From Lycium barbarum (Eukaryota; Streptophyta; Magnoliopsida; Solanales; Solanaceae): 64,000 nucleotides of DNA. Each line of letters begins with the position of its first letter. Position 1 is the stretch's first letter. The position numbers and the translations under genes were made by a program. Shown one piece after another: positions 32,187 through 44,871 of the stretch. A model generated the notes under the pieces. It worked only from the letters and a program-made list of their open reading frames with translations. It was not told the DNA's origin and made no database searches. The stretch lies in NCBI RefSeq assembly GCF_019175385.1, contig NC_083343.1:50304457-50368456 (forward strand), written 5' to 3'.

Positions 32187-35180
32187 TGTCACGACCCAAC
32201 CCCATGGGCCATGACTAATGCCCGAGATGGACACCCTTACACGCTTACTTACAAAGTCAGCATATCAATGACTTATCCATATCCAACATATATTAATTAT
32301 CACAGATATTAAGGGCAGATGTTGTCTTAAGCGGTCGCATATATCAAACACATCATACAGGAGCCACTGGGGCTGTAGTAGAACATATCGTCCAAAGCAT
32401 GTACATAAGTATATATATACATACAAGCCGCTAAGGCTGTCATAGCAAATAGGACCACTTAGACGCAAATCACAGACATAACCGAACAGTGACGACCCAT
32501 GACCCACATATATGTCTACAGGCCTCTAACAAACACAACAGAATCATATGACGGGACAGGGCCCCGCCGTACCCCTGAATATACACATACATACATATAT
32601 ATAACAGAAGAGTCTGTACCAAAATATGGGCTCCAGAACAAGGGAGCACTCCAAGGCAGCAGAACAGATAGCCTAAGCTGTCGGGTCACTCACACGAACG
32701 TCTGTTCCTGCGGGCATGAAACGCAGCCCCCGAAGGAAAGGGGGTCAGTACGGAATATGTACAGAGTATGTAAAGCATAGAGTAATATGAACAGAATCAT
32801 AAGCGGAATAAATAGTACAGAAGATTAGTACAGAAAGTAAGCACGATATGCAAAATAATAAAAACAACTTACTGGAAACACAAACCATGCATGCCAAGAA
32901 CGGTGTCCGGTCTTTTGCGGGACCCGGGGAACGTGGCGTCACCCTAACTTTGGCGCCACACACACATCATACTCCAGAAGATTTTCTCTGTAATCTCCGT
33001 CACACATAACATATCATAACATATACACGGTACCCGGGAACCGGACACATCATACTCCATAACATATACACGGTAACCGGGGGCCGGACACATATACACT
33101 GTACCCCGGAACCGGACACATCATACTCCGGAATATATATACATGGAACCCGGCCCTTAAGCAAAGGACTCGGCGAACCATACGCACGATACACACCGGC
33201 CCGGGACTCGACGAAAGAAGTAATGACACATGCACGAGCAGCGTAGTGAGCAACTAAATGCACATAAATCAAGACTCGATGGATAAGTATACTTACCGAC
33301 CTCTGAAGGCTCAGAAACGAGTTTCGGGTCAATCCGACTTAGTATGAGAAAGTTACGAGCGTTTGAAGTACATAACGTTCTATAAGCGTTTCCGAAGCCA
33401 TTCTTGGAAAATCAAGGTCATAATCATGTCAAGAACCTTTCGGATATCGTTATGGATTAAATTAGGTAGAGCTTTTGAAACCATATGTACGTATCAAAAC
33501 ATGTCAAAAACTCAACGGGATAATCGAATAAATCAAAACTTTAGTCATATTAATTATCTTTCGAATGCCATTCGGAAACATATCAAATAGATCTTCAGAC
33601 ATCATAGGAACACATCAAAATCATGTGAAACGGCTTATGGAAATCAAGAACGTTAGCCATCCTAGTGGCTCTAAGAATGAGAGTTTCTTTGAAATCATAC
33701 ATATACTTCATTTGCTCGTTTCACAAAGATCATGCCAAAAGAAAGAAAGGGTAAGCCTTACATACCTCGCCCGCTTTCTACGCTAACCCGAACTTAAGTC
33801 TTTGGCTTCGCAAGATCTACAACAATATTCACACATACCAAACATTAGTCATAAACACTTAAGAGTCCCATTTCTAAACCAACACTTAATCTACAGAAAT
33901 TTCGGCAGCATTTCCCCTGTAAATACTACCATCCCCGAGAATCCAACTCGGCTATATCATCAACAAAAAATCCGAGAATTTAACTCGGCCAAAATATCAA
34001 CAACAATACCAACAATTACTCTAGCAATATCCACAATCGATTCAAAACGCATACTAACATTAGCAACTTCTTTCTACAAACTTTGACGAGTTTCCATTTA
34101 TATTCAATTCATAATTGCATACATATTCAAGTATTAATCCGAAACCATTCAAACAATATTCAAGAACACTTCAACAATCCATTCTACATTCCAAACGGCC
34201 AAACCAACATACTACCCGAAACCTTTCAAATTCAACAAGAACAACAACAATACATTTTCTTCTTCCAAATTCATGAACTATACCAACAATTCACATGCTA
34301 GCAACATTGTCTTCCATAAATACAAGAAATAATATTATGGTCACATTGGCTTTCATAACCACTCTCCAACACTTACAACTTCAACTAGAATCATCAACCT
34401 TTCATTATCAACATAGAATCCACAACAACAACAACTAAAACACCAAATAAAATAATTGAATCATTGTTCCTACACACCACACATATACACGGCCACAACC
34501 TAGGTTCCCTATTTTCATGAATTTCATCCACTTTTACATACTACAACATACATAATCATCCATAACATATAAAAGAAGATTAATTCTTACCTTTTTCCAC
34601 TTATCTTCCTTCTTGGCTAAAATTACTCCTTGCAAGAATAGATGTTTTTCTTTCCCCAATAATTATACCACGTTAAAGAGGACTCTTGAATTAGTAGGAA
34701 TACTAGAAGAAAATATTTTTTTGGATCAAATTTGGAAGCTTCAATTTTCTCCCTCACTTGGCCGAATAGGCCTCTCTTTCTTTCTCTCAAAGCTTCTTGA
34801 ATTTTCTTATGTTGAAGATGACAAAATAATAATGGATCACCCCTATTTATTTACTAGCATTAAGTGCCCAAGTGGGCCTTGGCCCATCCAAGGTGGCCGG
34901 CCACACTTGGGCTTTATACTTAAGTCCAACTTTTTTTTTTTTGGTTTTGCAATTCATGGAAATTTTATTCTCCAAATTCCAAATTTGCCCTTAGCTGTCT
35001 TCATTATTACCATGAACCATCTTGTGAAATTCCCTTTTTACCCCTAGCCTTCCTTAATATTTCCACTTCGAAAACTTTCATGAACAACTTGTGTGCTAAA
35101 CAAAATCAAAATATAACCTTGTCCTTAACTTCCCGCGATTATCTTGAGTTATCCGAATGTACAAAATGCGGGATATAACA
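32187..35180 (-). repeat. element D 5' LTR
   Basis: It is 2994 bp, in the same orientation as the copy at 22066-25103 and very similar to it, but with fewer CCGGGAACCGG-type units. Its outer end abuts TTTCC. Confidence 0.9.
32727..32764 (-). other. LTR double hairpin, D 5' LTR
   Basis: CCCCC/GGGGG is intact. One base in the hairpin 1 arm is changed (minus strand CTGTAC for CAGTAC), weakening that stem. Confidence 0.45.
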
Positions 35181-35318
35181 TTTCCCCTGTAATATGGCTC
35201 TACCATCCTATCATATCAACCCAAAATATCATTGCCTCACAGGGCTACTTCACAATATCAACATATCTTTGGCCACACACGACCAAAAGCATGAAAAGTA
35301 AGCATATATATACCTTAT
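35181..35318 (-). other. element C 3' untranslated region next to insertion D
   Basis: This stretch joins pol to the rest of the untranslated end at 21989-22065 once D is removed. It matches element A 870-990. Confidence 0.75.
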
Positions 35319-36700
35319 ATCGTTGGCGTTTCATCTTGAATCTCTCCTGGGGGTTGAAATAAATGCGGGTACGTGGATTTTATCTTCTCTTCCGCCTCCC
35401 AAGTTATTTCTTCCTGGTTGTTGTTTCGCCATAAGACCTTGACTGAGGCTACTTCCTTATTTTGAAGTCTTTGTACTTGCCTATCTAGAATAGGAATAGG
35501 CACTTCTTCATAGGTTAGCTTTTCTGTTACTTGCACATCATCTATCGGGACAATCTTTGTGGGATCTCCAATGCACTTGCGGAGCATCGAAACGTGGAAG
35601 ACTGGATGGACTGATTCAAGCACCGAAGGCAAGTCCAATTCATAGGCGACATGACCCACCTTGCGGATAATTTTATAGGGTCCAATATATTTAGGACTTA
35701 ACTTCCCTCTCTTGCCAAATCTCATCACCTTTTTCATTGGCGACACTTTCAAAAATACCCAATCATCAACCTGGAATTCCAAGTTTCATCGACGATTGTC
35801 CGCATAAGACTTTTGGCGACTTTGGGCTTTCATCAATCGATCTTGGATCATCTTTACTTTTTTCCACCGCTTGCAGAATCAATTCGGGGCCTACTAGCTG
35901 TACTTCTCCTATTTCAAACTATCCGATTGGGGATTTGAATTTCCTCTCATATAAAGCTTCATACGGAGCCATGTGGATACTGGAATGGTAGCTATTGTTG
36001 TAAGCAAACTCAATAAGGGATAAGTGATCATCCCAGCTACCACCAAAGTCTAATATACATGCCCGTAGCATATCTTCCAAAGTTTGAATAGTACGCTCGC
36101 CTTGTCCATCAGTCTGTGGATAAAATGTCGTGCTAAGCTTCACTTGAGTGCCTAGACCTTCTTGAAAGGACTTCCAAAACTTGGCTGTAAACTGTCCTCC
36201 TCTATCTATGATAATAGATAATGGTACACCATGGAGTCGCACAATTTCTTTGAGATACAACCTCGCATAGTCTTCTGCTAAGTACATGGTTCTAACTGGA
36301 AGAAAATGGGCCGCTTTCGTCAATCTATCCACGATCACCCATATAGAATCATACTTGCCACGGGAACGAGGTAACCCCACAATAAAATCCATGTTGATCA
36401 CTTCTCATTTCCAAGTAGGGATTTCCACCGCTTGTAATAAGCCTCCTGGCTTTTGATGTTCAATCTTTACTTTTGGCAATTTGGACATTGGGCTACAAAT
36501 TTTGCTATATCTCTCTTCATACCGTCCCACCAATATATCTGTTTGAGGTCACGGTACATCTATGTTATACTTGGGTGAATAGAATACCAGGAACAATGTG
36601 CTTCTTCTAGAATTCGTTGGCGCAATTCTGCCACATTCGACACACATAACCTACCTCGGTATCTAAGAATTCCATCCCTAGAAACTTCAAATGAAGACTT
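35319..36700 (-). pseudogene. element C integrase with chromodomain-like tail
   Basis: This is integrase of the polyprotein, which inserts cDNA into chromosomes. The HHCC zinc finger reads EEAHCSWYSIHPS and then FVAQCPNC, with one internal stop. The core reads MDFIVGLPRSRGKYDSIWVI, the second Asp block is IIIDRGGQFTAKF, and the Glu block is DGQGERTIQTLEDML, with Gly where relatives have Ala. The C-terminal part has WVFLKVSPMKKVMRFGKRGK and GPYKIIRKV, and the tail has VKVLWRNNNQEEITWEAEE. A stop or shift separates the core (36401-35919) from the C-terminal part (35782-35319). Confidence 0.88.
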
Positions 36701-37019
36701 TTATTTTCCATAAGATGTGTCTCTATAATGACAAAATTTAGGATCCTCGTATTGGTGCTCTTTCACTTCTATATTCAAAGATGAAATTGTAGGATCGTTA
36801 ATGCCAATCCCTGCACTACCTGAATCAATTACACGCACTCCAAGATTAGCTAGTTGACGGAGCTCATGAACCATCTCTTTCTTTTTCGGAGGAACTTCGC
36901 ATAAACTGCCCATTGATCGGCGGCTAAGTATATCGGCTACTACATTCTCTTTTCCGGGGTGGTACGAAATGCTAACATCATAGTCCTTCAGTAATTCTAA
37001 CCATCACCTTTGTCGCAGA

Positions 37020-37390
37020 TTCAACTCCTTCTGTTTGAAAATATATTGAAGACTCTTGTGATCTATATAGATATCAGCATGCACACCATACAATTAATGT
37101 CTCCACATTTTCAGTGCATGAATAACCGCGGCCAATTCGAGATCATTAGTCGGATAGTTCTTTTCATGTTTCCGCAACTGCCTCGAAGCATATGCAATAA
37201 CTCTACCATGTTGCATTAAGACACATCCTAATCCCACATCGGAAGCATCACAATACACCACATAGCCATCTGACCCTTCTGGAAGTGTTAAGATCGGAGC
37301 TGAGGTCAATCTGTCTTTCAACTCCTGGAAGCTGCGTTCACAAGCATCGCTCCATTGAAATTTAGCCGACTTGTGGGTTAGCTTCGTCAA
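37020..37390 (-). pseudogene. element C RNase H domain
   Basis: The minus strand has [55 protein letters not shown] and [15 protein letters not shown], the standard Ty3/gypsy RNase H that removes RNA from the RNA-DNA hybrid. The DAS, E (YPTNDLE) and downstream acidic sites begin normally. The frame breaks at about 37094, after MWRH. Confidence 0.85.
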
Positions 37391-38239
37391 GGGGGCTGAA
37401 ATAGATGAAAAGCCCTATACGAATCTTCTATAATAACCCGCCAAACCCAGGAAACTACGGACTTCTGTAGGTGTCGAGGCCTTGGCCAAGTCTTCACAGC
37501 TTCAATTTTCTGAGTGTCGAGTCGAATACCATCATCTGAAATAACATGGCCCAGAAATGTTACAGAATTTAGCCAAAACTCGCACTTTGAAAATTTTGCA
37601 TATAACTCTCGGGCTCGAAGAATGCCAAGAACGATACGTAAATGATCTGCATGTTCTGATTCTGTGCGAGAGTACACCAGAATATCATCAATGAATACTA
37701 TCACGAACAAATCCAAGAGTGGCTTGAAAACATTATTCATCAAATTCATAAACACGGCCGGAGCATTAGTTAATCCAGACGACATCACCCGGAATTCATA
37801 GTGGCCATATCTCGTTCTGAAAGCTGTTTTGGGAATATCTTCCTCTCTAATTCTTACTTGATGATAACCCGACCTCAAGTCTATTTTTGAAAACCATTTG
37901 GCACCCTGTAGCTGATCAAATAAATCATCGTTTCTTGGAAGAGGATATTTATTCTTATCGTCACTTTGTTCAACTACCTGTAATCAATGCACATTCGTAC
38001 GGAGCCGTCTTTCTTTCTCACGAACAAGACTGGGGCTCCCCACGGTGATGAACTGGGTCTAATAAACCCCTTCTCAAGCAAGTCTTTTAGCTGTGCTTTT
38101 AGCTCTTTCAGTTCTGCCGGAGCCATTCGATACGGAGGAATAGAAATAGGCTTGGTGTCCGGCAACACATCAATAGCAAAATCAATTTCTCTTTCTGGAG
38201 GAAGACCTAGAAGTTCATCTGGAAATTCATTCACTACCG
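37391..38239 (-). pseudogene. element C reverse transcriptase
   Basis: The minus strand carries [60 protein letters not shown] and [16 protein letters not shown]. The FIDD box supplies two catalytic aspartates and FVRKKDGS precedes the third-Asp region. A TAG after MCIDYR and frameshifts near 37880-37970 and 37430-37500 break it. The order protease, reverse transcriptase, RNase H, integrase is that of Ty3/gypsy. Confidence 0.88.
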
Positions 38240-38719
38240 GGACTGATTAGAAAGTTGGCGACTTTGCCTCAGTGTCATCAACTCGGACTAGATGATAAAT
38301 ATAGCCCTTAGCTATCATCTTTCTTGCCTTAAGGTAGGAAATAAACCTACCTCTTGGAGTTGCCGCATTACCTTTCCATTCAAGTACGGGCTCTACCAGA
38401 AATTGGAATCGAACTACTTTCAATCGGCAGTCAACATTAGCATAACACTAGGCCAACCAATCCATACCCATAATTATATCGAAATCTAACATTTCCAATT
38501 CAATCAAATCAGCTTTGGTCTGGCGATCACATATCACAATTACACAACTTTTATACACTTGTTTTGCTATCACGGGATCACCAACCGGAGTAGACACCTC
38601 AAACGGTTTAATTGGCTCAGGTTTCACCCCAATACAACCAGCAACATATGGAGTAATATAAGAAAGAGTAGAACCCGGATCTATCAGTGCATATACATCA
38701 CGGGAGAATATAGACAATG
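38240..38719 (-). pseudogene. element C aspartic protease and linker
   Basis: The minus strand reads DVYALIDPGSTLSYITPYV, with the active-site box as DPGS where relatives have DSGS, then KADLIELEMLDFDIIMGMDW, typical of gypsy proteases that cut Gag-Pol. A stop at about 38448 follows MDWLA. The linker [20 protein letters not shown] leads into reverse transcriptase. Confidence 0.85.
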
Positions 38720-40093
38720 TACCTGTAACCACATCCGAGGAGGACTCAAGATCCTGCCATCCGTCTAAAGCATATACACGGGGCTGAGTGGCACCTGAAG
38801 TAGATGATGCCCCTCTACCTCTACCTCGACCTGCCGATATCTGAGGAGTATTCCCTACCGGGCGCGCTGAGAAAGAACCAGCTGCTGAACCTGTAGGCTG
38901 AACTCCAACTCTACCACTCATCGACGGGCAATCTCTCATCATTTGCCCAACCTGGCCACAAGTATAACATGCATCCGAACCCGGCGACACTGTCCGAAAT
39001 GTAATCTACCGCACTGGCTGCATCGCGGTACAGGGGTCTCCTCTGGCTATAATATTCCCTGAACTGGGAATCTGAGGCCCTCGAACTCTGGCCCTGTCCT
39101 GAACGGAAGGAGCGATCAAATCTCCTACCTGCGAATCGAGGAGGTGCACTTGTCACCGACTGGCCGGAGTACCTAGAATATGTCTGTCTTGATCCCCCTC
39201 TATAATCACTGCCCGCTCCCATAGATCTAGCTCTCTTGCTTTGCCTTCTGTCACTGTCACGATCACTTCTTTATGGTTGTTGTCGCCCCTCTAGATTCTG
39301 GGCATGAGCCTGTATCCGGGAAATATCCATCCTATCTTGTAGTGAAGCTGTCAAGCAATCATTGAATAAATATGGCCCTAAGCCGCTCACGAATCTATGT
39401 ACCCGGTCTCCCATGTCGGCCACCATAGTCGGGGCATACCTAGCCAATGAATTAAATTGAAGGGTATATTCCCGGGCACTCATATTTCCTTGCCTCAAAT
39501 TTAGGAATCTATCCGCTCTAGCTCGGCGGACCTCGGGAGGCAAATAGTTTCGAATAAAAGCATCCACGAATTCTTGCCAAGCCGGAGGAGGCGCATTTTC
39601 TCCTCTCGATAATATCCAGTTATTATACTATAAGACTGCCACGTCCCGGAGTTTATAAGATGCCAATTCCACGGATTCAGTTTTGGAGGCACGGACAATC
39701 CTCAACGTCCTCAACATCTCATCTATGAAACCTTGCGGGTCTTCATCCGGCTTTGACCTGAAAAACTCCAGAGGATTTAGACTCATAAAATCACGGGATC
39801 TGGTACTTGCCGCCTGATCACTTGGGACCGTATTCTGCCGCTGCCTGAGCGGCAACCAACTGTGTCTATAGGTGTATAGCCTCGGTCATTAGTTGAGTCG
39901 AAGCAACTGGTGGAGGAATTGGAACTAGAGCTCCTCCTTGTTCTTCCACATTAGGCGGGGTGGAGGAAGTATTAGATAGGGCCTCATTATATGACTCGCC
40001 CTCTTCTACATTCGTCGGAGACTCCCTTTCTACTCACCTCTTTGTCGTAGTCTTGCCCTTCTGGGCGGCTGTAGCTTTTCCCTTTGGCGGCAT
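38720..40093 (-). pseudogene. gag: element C gag, broken
   Basis: The start MPPKGKATAAQKGK at 40093 matches element I and B gag. A TGA at about codon 20 replaces Trp. The N-terminal third has further stops and a deletion relative to element I. The core is readable as FMSLNPLEFFRSKPDEDP, VELASYKLRDVAVL, YLPPEVRRARADRFLNLRQ and DRVHRFVSGLGPYLF. A CCHC knuckle CYTCGQVGQMMRDC has Gln where the His is expected, so zinc binding is doubtful. Gag and protease appear to have shared one frame. Confidence 0.87.
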
Positions 40094-40204
40094 TTCTGGA
40101 ATCACAACACACTATTAGGGAGGATAAAACCTTATACACGGCTCTATCGCACGATCTCATAAGAAGAAAGATGGTCATTTTTCCTAAATACCCTGTAGCC
40201 TCTT

Positions 40205-40237
40205 ATTTATTGATGTGGCGTGCAACACACCATAAAC
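40205..40237 (-). other. leader stem-loop, element C
   Basis: On the minus strand the stems are GTTTAT/ATAAAT and GGTGTG/CACATC. The loop has GCACGC, one CpG-type change from the GCGCGC palindrome of element I. AGATCGTGCGATAG follows at 40143-40156. Confidence 0.45.
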
Positions 40238-40283
40238 AAGACTTTACTAGACACGGCTCGTACACACTTCCTAGGACTGAACT

Positions 40284-40295
40284 GCTCTGATACCA
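40284..40295 (-). other. element C primer-binding site
   Basis: Minus-strand TGGTATCAGAGC lies four bases from the 5' LTR. Confidence 0.9.
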
Positions 40296-40299
40296 CTTT

Positions 40300-42902
40300 T
40301 TTCACGACCCAGCCAGGGGCCGCGACGGGTACCCGGGGCTGGCCACCGAGCACCACTCGTTCTACTACTCATCTTACTCATTTAGCTCTTTTATCACATT
40401 TATACTCAAATTGTAGGAAAATCATATTTCATATGGAAGCATAAATACTTTCATATACATCAAAATAATATATATACATAGTAACAATCTCGTGAGACCA
40501 TCTAACCCACACTGCGTATCTACGAACCTCTACTGGAGTGCTAACATGAAGACGGGACAAGACCCTGTCATGCCAAAATACATATACATGAATATACACA
40601 AAAGGATAATCAAACACCTCCGGAACAAATGAGTGCTTTCAATCGGCTGACAGCTACTACGAATCTGGGTCAAGATCTCCTCCCTGTCTACCTGTGGGCA
40701 TGAACACAACGTCCAAAGAAAACAGACGTCAGTACGAACATTGTACTGAGTATGAGAGGCATAAACAATGAAATAACAAAATGATACAATGGAATTATCA
40801 ATATGAAACATCCGTATCTGACTGTCAAGTACAAAGGAGATAATGCATGCTGGCTTACTCATAATCATCATCATGTCATGTATGCATAAGTATATATAAG
40901 TTTCCCGTCCATATAGGTACGGTGTGATAGTGTATAAACTGCCCGTCCATATTGGATCGGTGTGACAATCATAACATTAGCCTACGTCCAGGCCTCCCGC
41001 GTCCGGGGTATCATCTCATGCCGCCCACTAGTGGTGTCTGTCCATGCCATCTGGCCATGGTGTATACGTTGGCCACCTTAGCGGTGACTGCCCGACCATA
41101 TAGGCATGGTGTTATATCATCATCATAACATGCTCAACATAATATGCCCATCATAGTATGCTTATCATAATATACTTATCATAATATGTTTATCATAGTA
41201 CATGCATAGGGCTCAAGAACAACTACACTTTATCGGGGTGACGTAAGGTCGATCCCCCGATTTCATTATGGAGCATTCATTGACATTCTGCCTCACCTTG
41301 AAGGAACTAACATATAAGGTGAGTGTGAGCAATAATTAACATCATTATCATTATAGGATCATCATTTCATGTCTCCTATCTTATATAGCAATAAATAACA
41401 TCATAAACGTTATAAGATCATCATATCATACATTTTAGAATCTCTATACTTTGACTCATCATCATCATTATGGGACTCATAACATATCTCTTATCTCGTA
41501 TAGCTACTCATGGACATAGACTTTTAGCTTTCCGGAATGTAGGAATTCATGAAGAGGAAAGAAGGGTCATGATATGGGATTCATGCCATTAGAAAGAAAG
41601 GGACCAGCCTCACATACCTTTGTCGTTTACTAATCTATCGCTTGCTTGTTCTCCTTTAGTGCGTACGTTCTACCTTCAAGAGAATTTGTATCGACACTAG
41701 CTAGCGATTATAAAAACAGCTTACTAACGCTAGAGAAGATTGGACAACATTTCCTTTTGTTTATGCAACTCTTCCCCTATTCTATATCAACTCTCAGGCG
41801 TTCATAACAACATTCTCAATATGATAGACAACACTCATCATTCATTTACAATATCCGTATTTCACAATTTGTCTTCAATTTCTCCATAATCATGTCCATG
41901 GTTCTTTGTTGCATTTTCTCACATAAGATACTTATTCCATGTTCTAAATGTCATTCATAACATTTTTATAATCACAAATTATCAATGATCATGGCTCAAT
42001 TCAAACCTTCACTCAACAATGCTACTATTCACACTTTCATGACCCATTTCTTATATCCTTCTATAATCCGAGTGTTTCAACTCTTCCATACCCTAAATAA
42101 CATGTAAATGCCATAAAACGTACCTTAGATGTTGTAGGAACAAGCCTTGAGTGGCATTACTCTTCTTGCACCAAAACCCTAGTTTACTTCTCTTGAAATT
42201 TCATAACTTGGATGAACTTTGATGAGTTTCATACACTTGATTCACTTGGATTCTTGATATTGATCTTTGATATCCTTTGTTTTCTTGTAGATGAAGAGTG
42301 GAGAATACTCTAGAGGTTTCTAGAGAGAAGTAACGTGAAAATGAAATGAATTAATGATCTTGGGTCTCCTTTTTAATGACTTAAAATCTGATTCAAAATG
42401 AACAGTAGCTGAAGTGCACAGTTGTAGTAAACGCAGCTTATGGTCCGTATTCCAGTTTACGGTCCGTATTCAGTGGACGTATTAAAGCATAACAGAACCA
42501 GAAAGTCAGGCTGAGGACATGGTGGTTTACGACTAAGTTTACGGGCCGTATTTCAGTTTACGGTCCGTATTTCAAGTCGTTTTTAACCATTCAAGTCTTT
42601 GGCAGAAAGTTGAAGTTTTGTAAATTGAAATACGACATGGTAGTTTACGGGCCGTATACCACTTTATGGTCCGTATTTCATTTTACGACCGACTGGGCCA
42701 AAATGCAAATCTGCAACTTTTTTACATTTTCAAAACCTATGATTAGTCATTGTGGAGCATAACGTATCTCTTATTGCAATTGCCTTTGAAATCTTACTTA
42801 GGGTCGTCAAACGTCATCCCCTTCTTATTAAAGTATCGTATACTCATCCTCTTCGTTAGTCTATTCATTGTACGTTCACGGGGAAATTTCTGAGGTGTAA
42901 CA
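40300..42902 (-). repeat. element C 5' LTR
   Basis: It is 2603 bp. Its inner terminal TGACA has decayed to TGAAA (plus strand TTTCACG at 40300). Palindromic TTTACGGTCCGTA-type motifs lie at about 42430-42690 and the outer end abuts GTCAT. It is highly similar to 19388-21988. Confidence 0.9.
40709..40748 (-). other. LTR double hairpin, C 5' LTR
   Basis: On the minus strand hairpin 1 is CAGTAC/GTACTG and hairpin 2 is ACGTCT/GGACGT, kept by one U-G pair. Confidence 0.5.
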
Positions 42903-43366
42903 GTCATGCCCGCAGGTGGCCAGGGAGACAGACTTGATCCATAGCTTTATTACTCAGGGACTACATAGCGGAGCTCCATTTCATTCGGAGCTACAGCTTT
43001 TGGTATATATTCTTTTGTGTACATATTTATGGGCATAGTGGGGTCCTGTCCCGCCTATATGATATGACATACTCTCCTTAGAGGCTCGTAGACATGTGTA
43101 TATGGTTAGATGTATTTGGCCTTGTCGGCTAGTCTTGTGTATATCATTTTGTTAGCCTCGTCGGCTTATGTACATTGATATGGGCATTGTTATTGATGGT
43201 GATATATATATATGTATCGTTGCCCAATGGGATTAGTATGAATAATGAATGGAAAGTATGAATTAGCTATTTGGCTCACCAAGATGTAAATGTGAAAGTA
43301 TGATAAGAGGTGCCCGGGTGGGTTAGCACCGGGTACCCGTCGTGGCCCTCCGGTTGGGTCGTGACA
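42903..43366 (+). repeat. element A 3' LTR, part 3 of 3
   Basis: After the second GTCAT the text continues GCCCGCAGGTGGCCAGGGAG, which every family 2 LTR has just after its hairpins. It ends GGGTCGTGACA at 43366. ACAAA at 43367-43371 is the candidate target duplication of A; its partner would lie outside the window. Confidence 0.85.
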
Positions 43367-43371
43367 ACAAA

Positions 43372-43909
43372 GGTCTCGATCACTCGGGAAAAAAGAATCG
43401 AGAGTTACGTGTCAGAGGGATCCATTTCCTTCAGTGATGCTTTGGCAATTTCTGTCCTCATTAATAAATCTTACGTTAAGCGTATTTTGATTGATCCAGG
43501 TAGTTTAGCCAATATTATCCATTGGAAAGTGGTAGAGTAGCTAGGACTGTAGGACCAAATTGTGTCGGCAGCTCGGGTCCTCAACGGAATCAATATGGCA
43601 TGTGAAACTATAAAGGGAGAAATTGCTTTACCGGTGAACACCATCGGGACTATTCAACAAACAAAGTTTTACGTTATTGAAGGTGAGATGAGATACAATG
43701 CATTTGGCAGACCGTGGGTGCACAATATGAGGGCAGTACCCTCGACATTGCACCAAATGTTTAAATTTCCAACCTCGGAGGGTGTAAAAACGGTTCATGG
43801 GGAACAACCAGCGGCAAGGGAGATGTTTGCAGTTGAAGAAGCAGCTCCAGTACCAAAGGCTGCATTAAAGGCTGTAGAGGAGTCGGTGAAAGGCAAAGAT
43901 GTTAAATAG
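43372..43909 (+). pseudogene. element F (Tat-type) protease region
   Basis: The frame reads ISFSDALAISVLINKSYVKR, ILIDPGSLANIIHW and, after two in-frame TAGs (43538-43540 and 43550-43552), LNGINMACETIKGEIALPVN, KFYVIEGEMRYNAFGRPWVH and AVPSTLHQMFKFPTSEG. This is the Tat-lineage protease and the conserved segment after it; the DPGS box is usual for Tat. Gag and earlier pol lie on the far side of element A, outside the window. Confidence 0.85.
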
Positions 43910-44079
43910 CAATCACATGACTCGAGCCCAATCATCTCGAAGAAAAGATAAACTTTGAGGAAGAAGATTTCGGTATTCCTAGGTCGTTCGTGCTGCTGAA
44001 TGATTCGGACGCAACCAAATCAACTATGGATGAATTAGAACAAATTATTTTGTTCGTGCATTTACCGAATAGAAAGTTA

Positions 44080-44861
44080 TACTTGGCACATGGTTAACTC
44101 GAGAGCTCAGGCGTAAATTAATTAAATTTCTTCAAGCAAACGCCGATTGTTTTGCACGGTCCCATTTAGACATGACATGTATAACATCGGACGTGATGGC
44201 TCACAAGCTAAGTCTCGATCAAAATTTCCCCCTGGTGAAGCAGAAAAGGAGACCAATGGCCGAAGTTAAGCATAAGTTCGTCAAAGCGGAAGTAACAAAG
44301 CTTTTAAAAATAGATTCCATCGGGGAAGTCAAATACCCGGACTGGTTAGCTAACGTAGTAGTTGTGCCTAAGAAAGACAATAAGTTCCGAATGTGCATAG
44401 ATTATACGGACTTAAATAAAGCATGCCCAAAGGATTCGTTTCCTTTGCCCCATATTGATCGAATGATTGATGCGATGGTAGGGCATGAAATGCCAAGTTT
44501 TCTTGACGCTTACTCCGGGTACAACCAGATTCAGATGGATCCAAAGGAACAAGAGAAAACTTCTTTTATAATTAGATATGGGACATATTGCTACAATGTA
44601 ATGCCATTCAGACTAAAAAATGCTGGAGCAACTTATCAACGCCTAGTTAACCGGATGTTCGAAGAACAAATAGGGAAAACAATGGAAGTCTATATTGATG
44701 ATATGCTAGTTATGTCCCTAGAAACAGAGGACCATCTAAAGCATTTGCAGGAAACCTTCAACATACTTCGCAAATACAACATAAAGTTGAATCCGAAAAA
44801 TTATGCCTTTGAAGTAGCCTCTTGCAAGTTCTTGGACAGAGATCAACCCGAACAAAATTAA
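44080..44861 (+). pseudogene. element F reverse transcriptase
   Basis: The frame has LRRKLIKFLQANADCFARSH, HKLSLDQNFPLVKQKRRPM, WLANVVVVPKKDNKFRMCID, LPHIDRMIDAMVGHEMPSFL, DAYSGYNQIQMDPKEQEKTS and MEVYIDDMLVMS. The YIDD box and the DAYSGYNQI block give the catalytic aspartates, and the wording is Tat-type. It is open for 229 residues from 44172. After SCKFL the thumb is shortened by a deletion and the frame shifts near 44837, so the enzyme would be inactive. Confidence 0.88.
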
Positions 44862-44871
44862 AGCCATCGAA

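Larger units (their letters stand above)
22066..35180 (-). mobile_element. element D: gag-only family 1 element
   Basis: LTRs at 22066-25103 and 32187-35180 bracket a primer site, a broken gag, a 5S-like segment and a remnant of the integrase tail, all on the minus strand. TTTCC at 22061-22065 and 35181-35185 flanks it. Solo LTR E interrupts its internal region. Catalytic pol domains are absent, as in B, and the regions before and after the 5S-like segment align with B's, so B and D share a pol-less ancestor. Confidence 0.9.
19388..42902 (-). mobile_element. element C: full-length Tekay-type gypsy element, decayed
   Basis: Two LTRs of 2601 and 2603 bp, a primer site, gag, protease, reverse transcriptase, RNase H, integrase with chromodomain-like tail and a polypurine tract are in order on the minus strand. 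GTCAT at 19383-19387 and 42903-42907 is the target duplication. Removing C restores A's LTR phrase GCTGCGTCATGCCCGCAGG. Element D interrupts its 3' untranslated region. Coding parts have many stops, so it is not autonomous now. Confidence 0.93.
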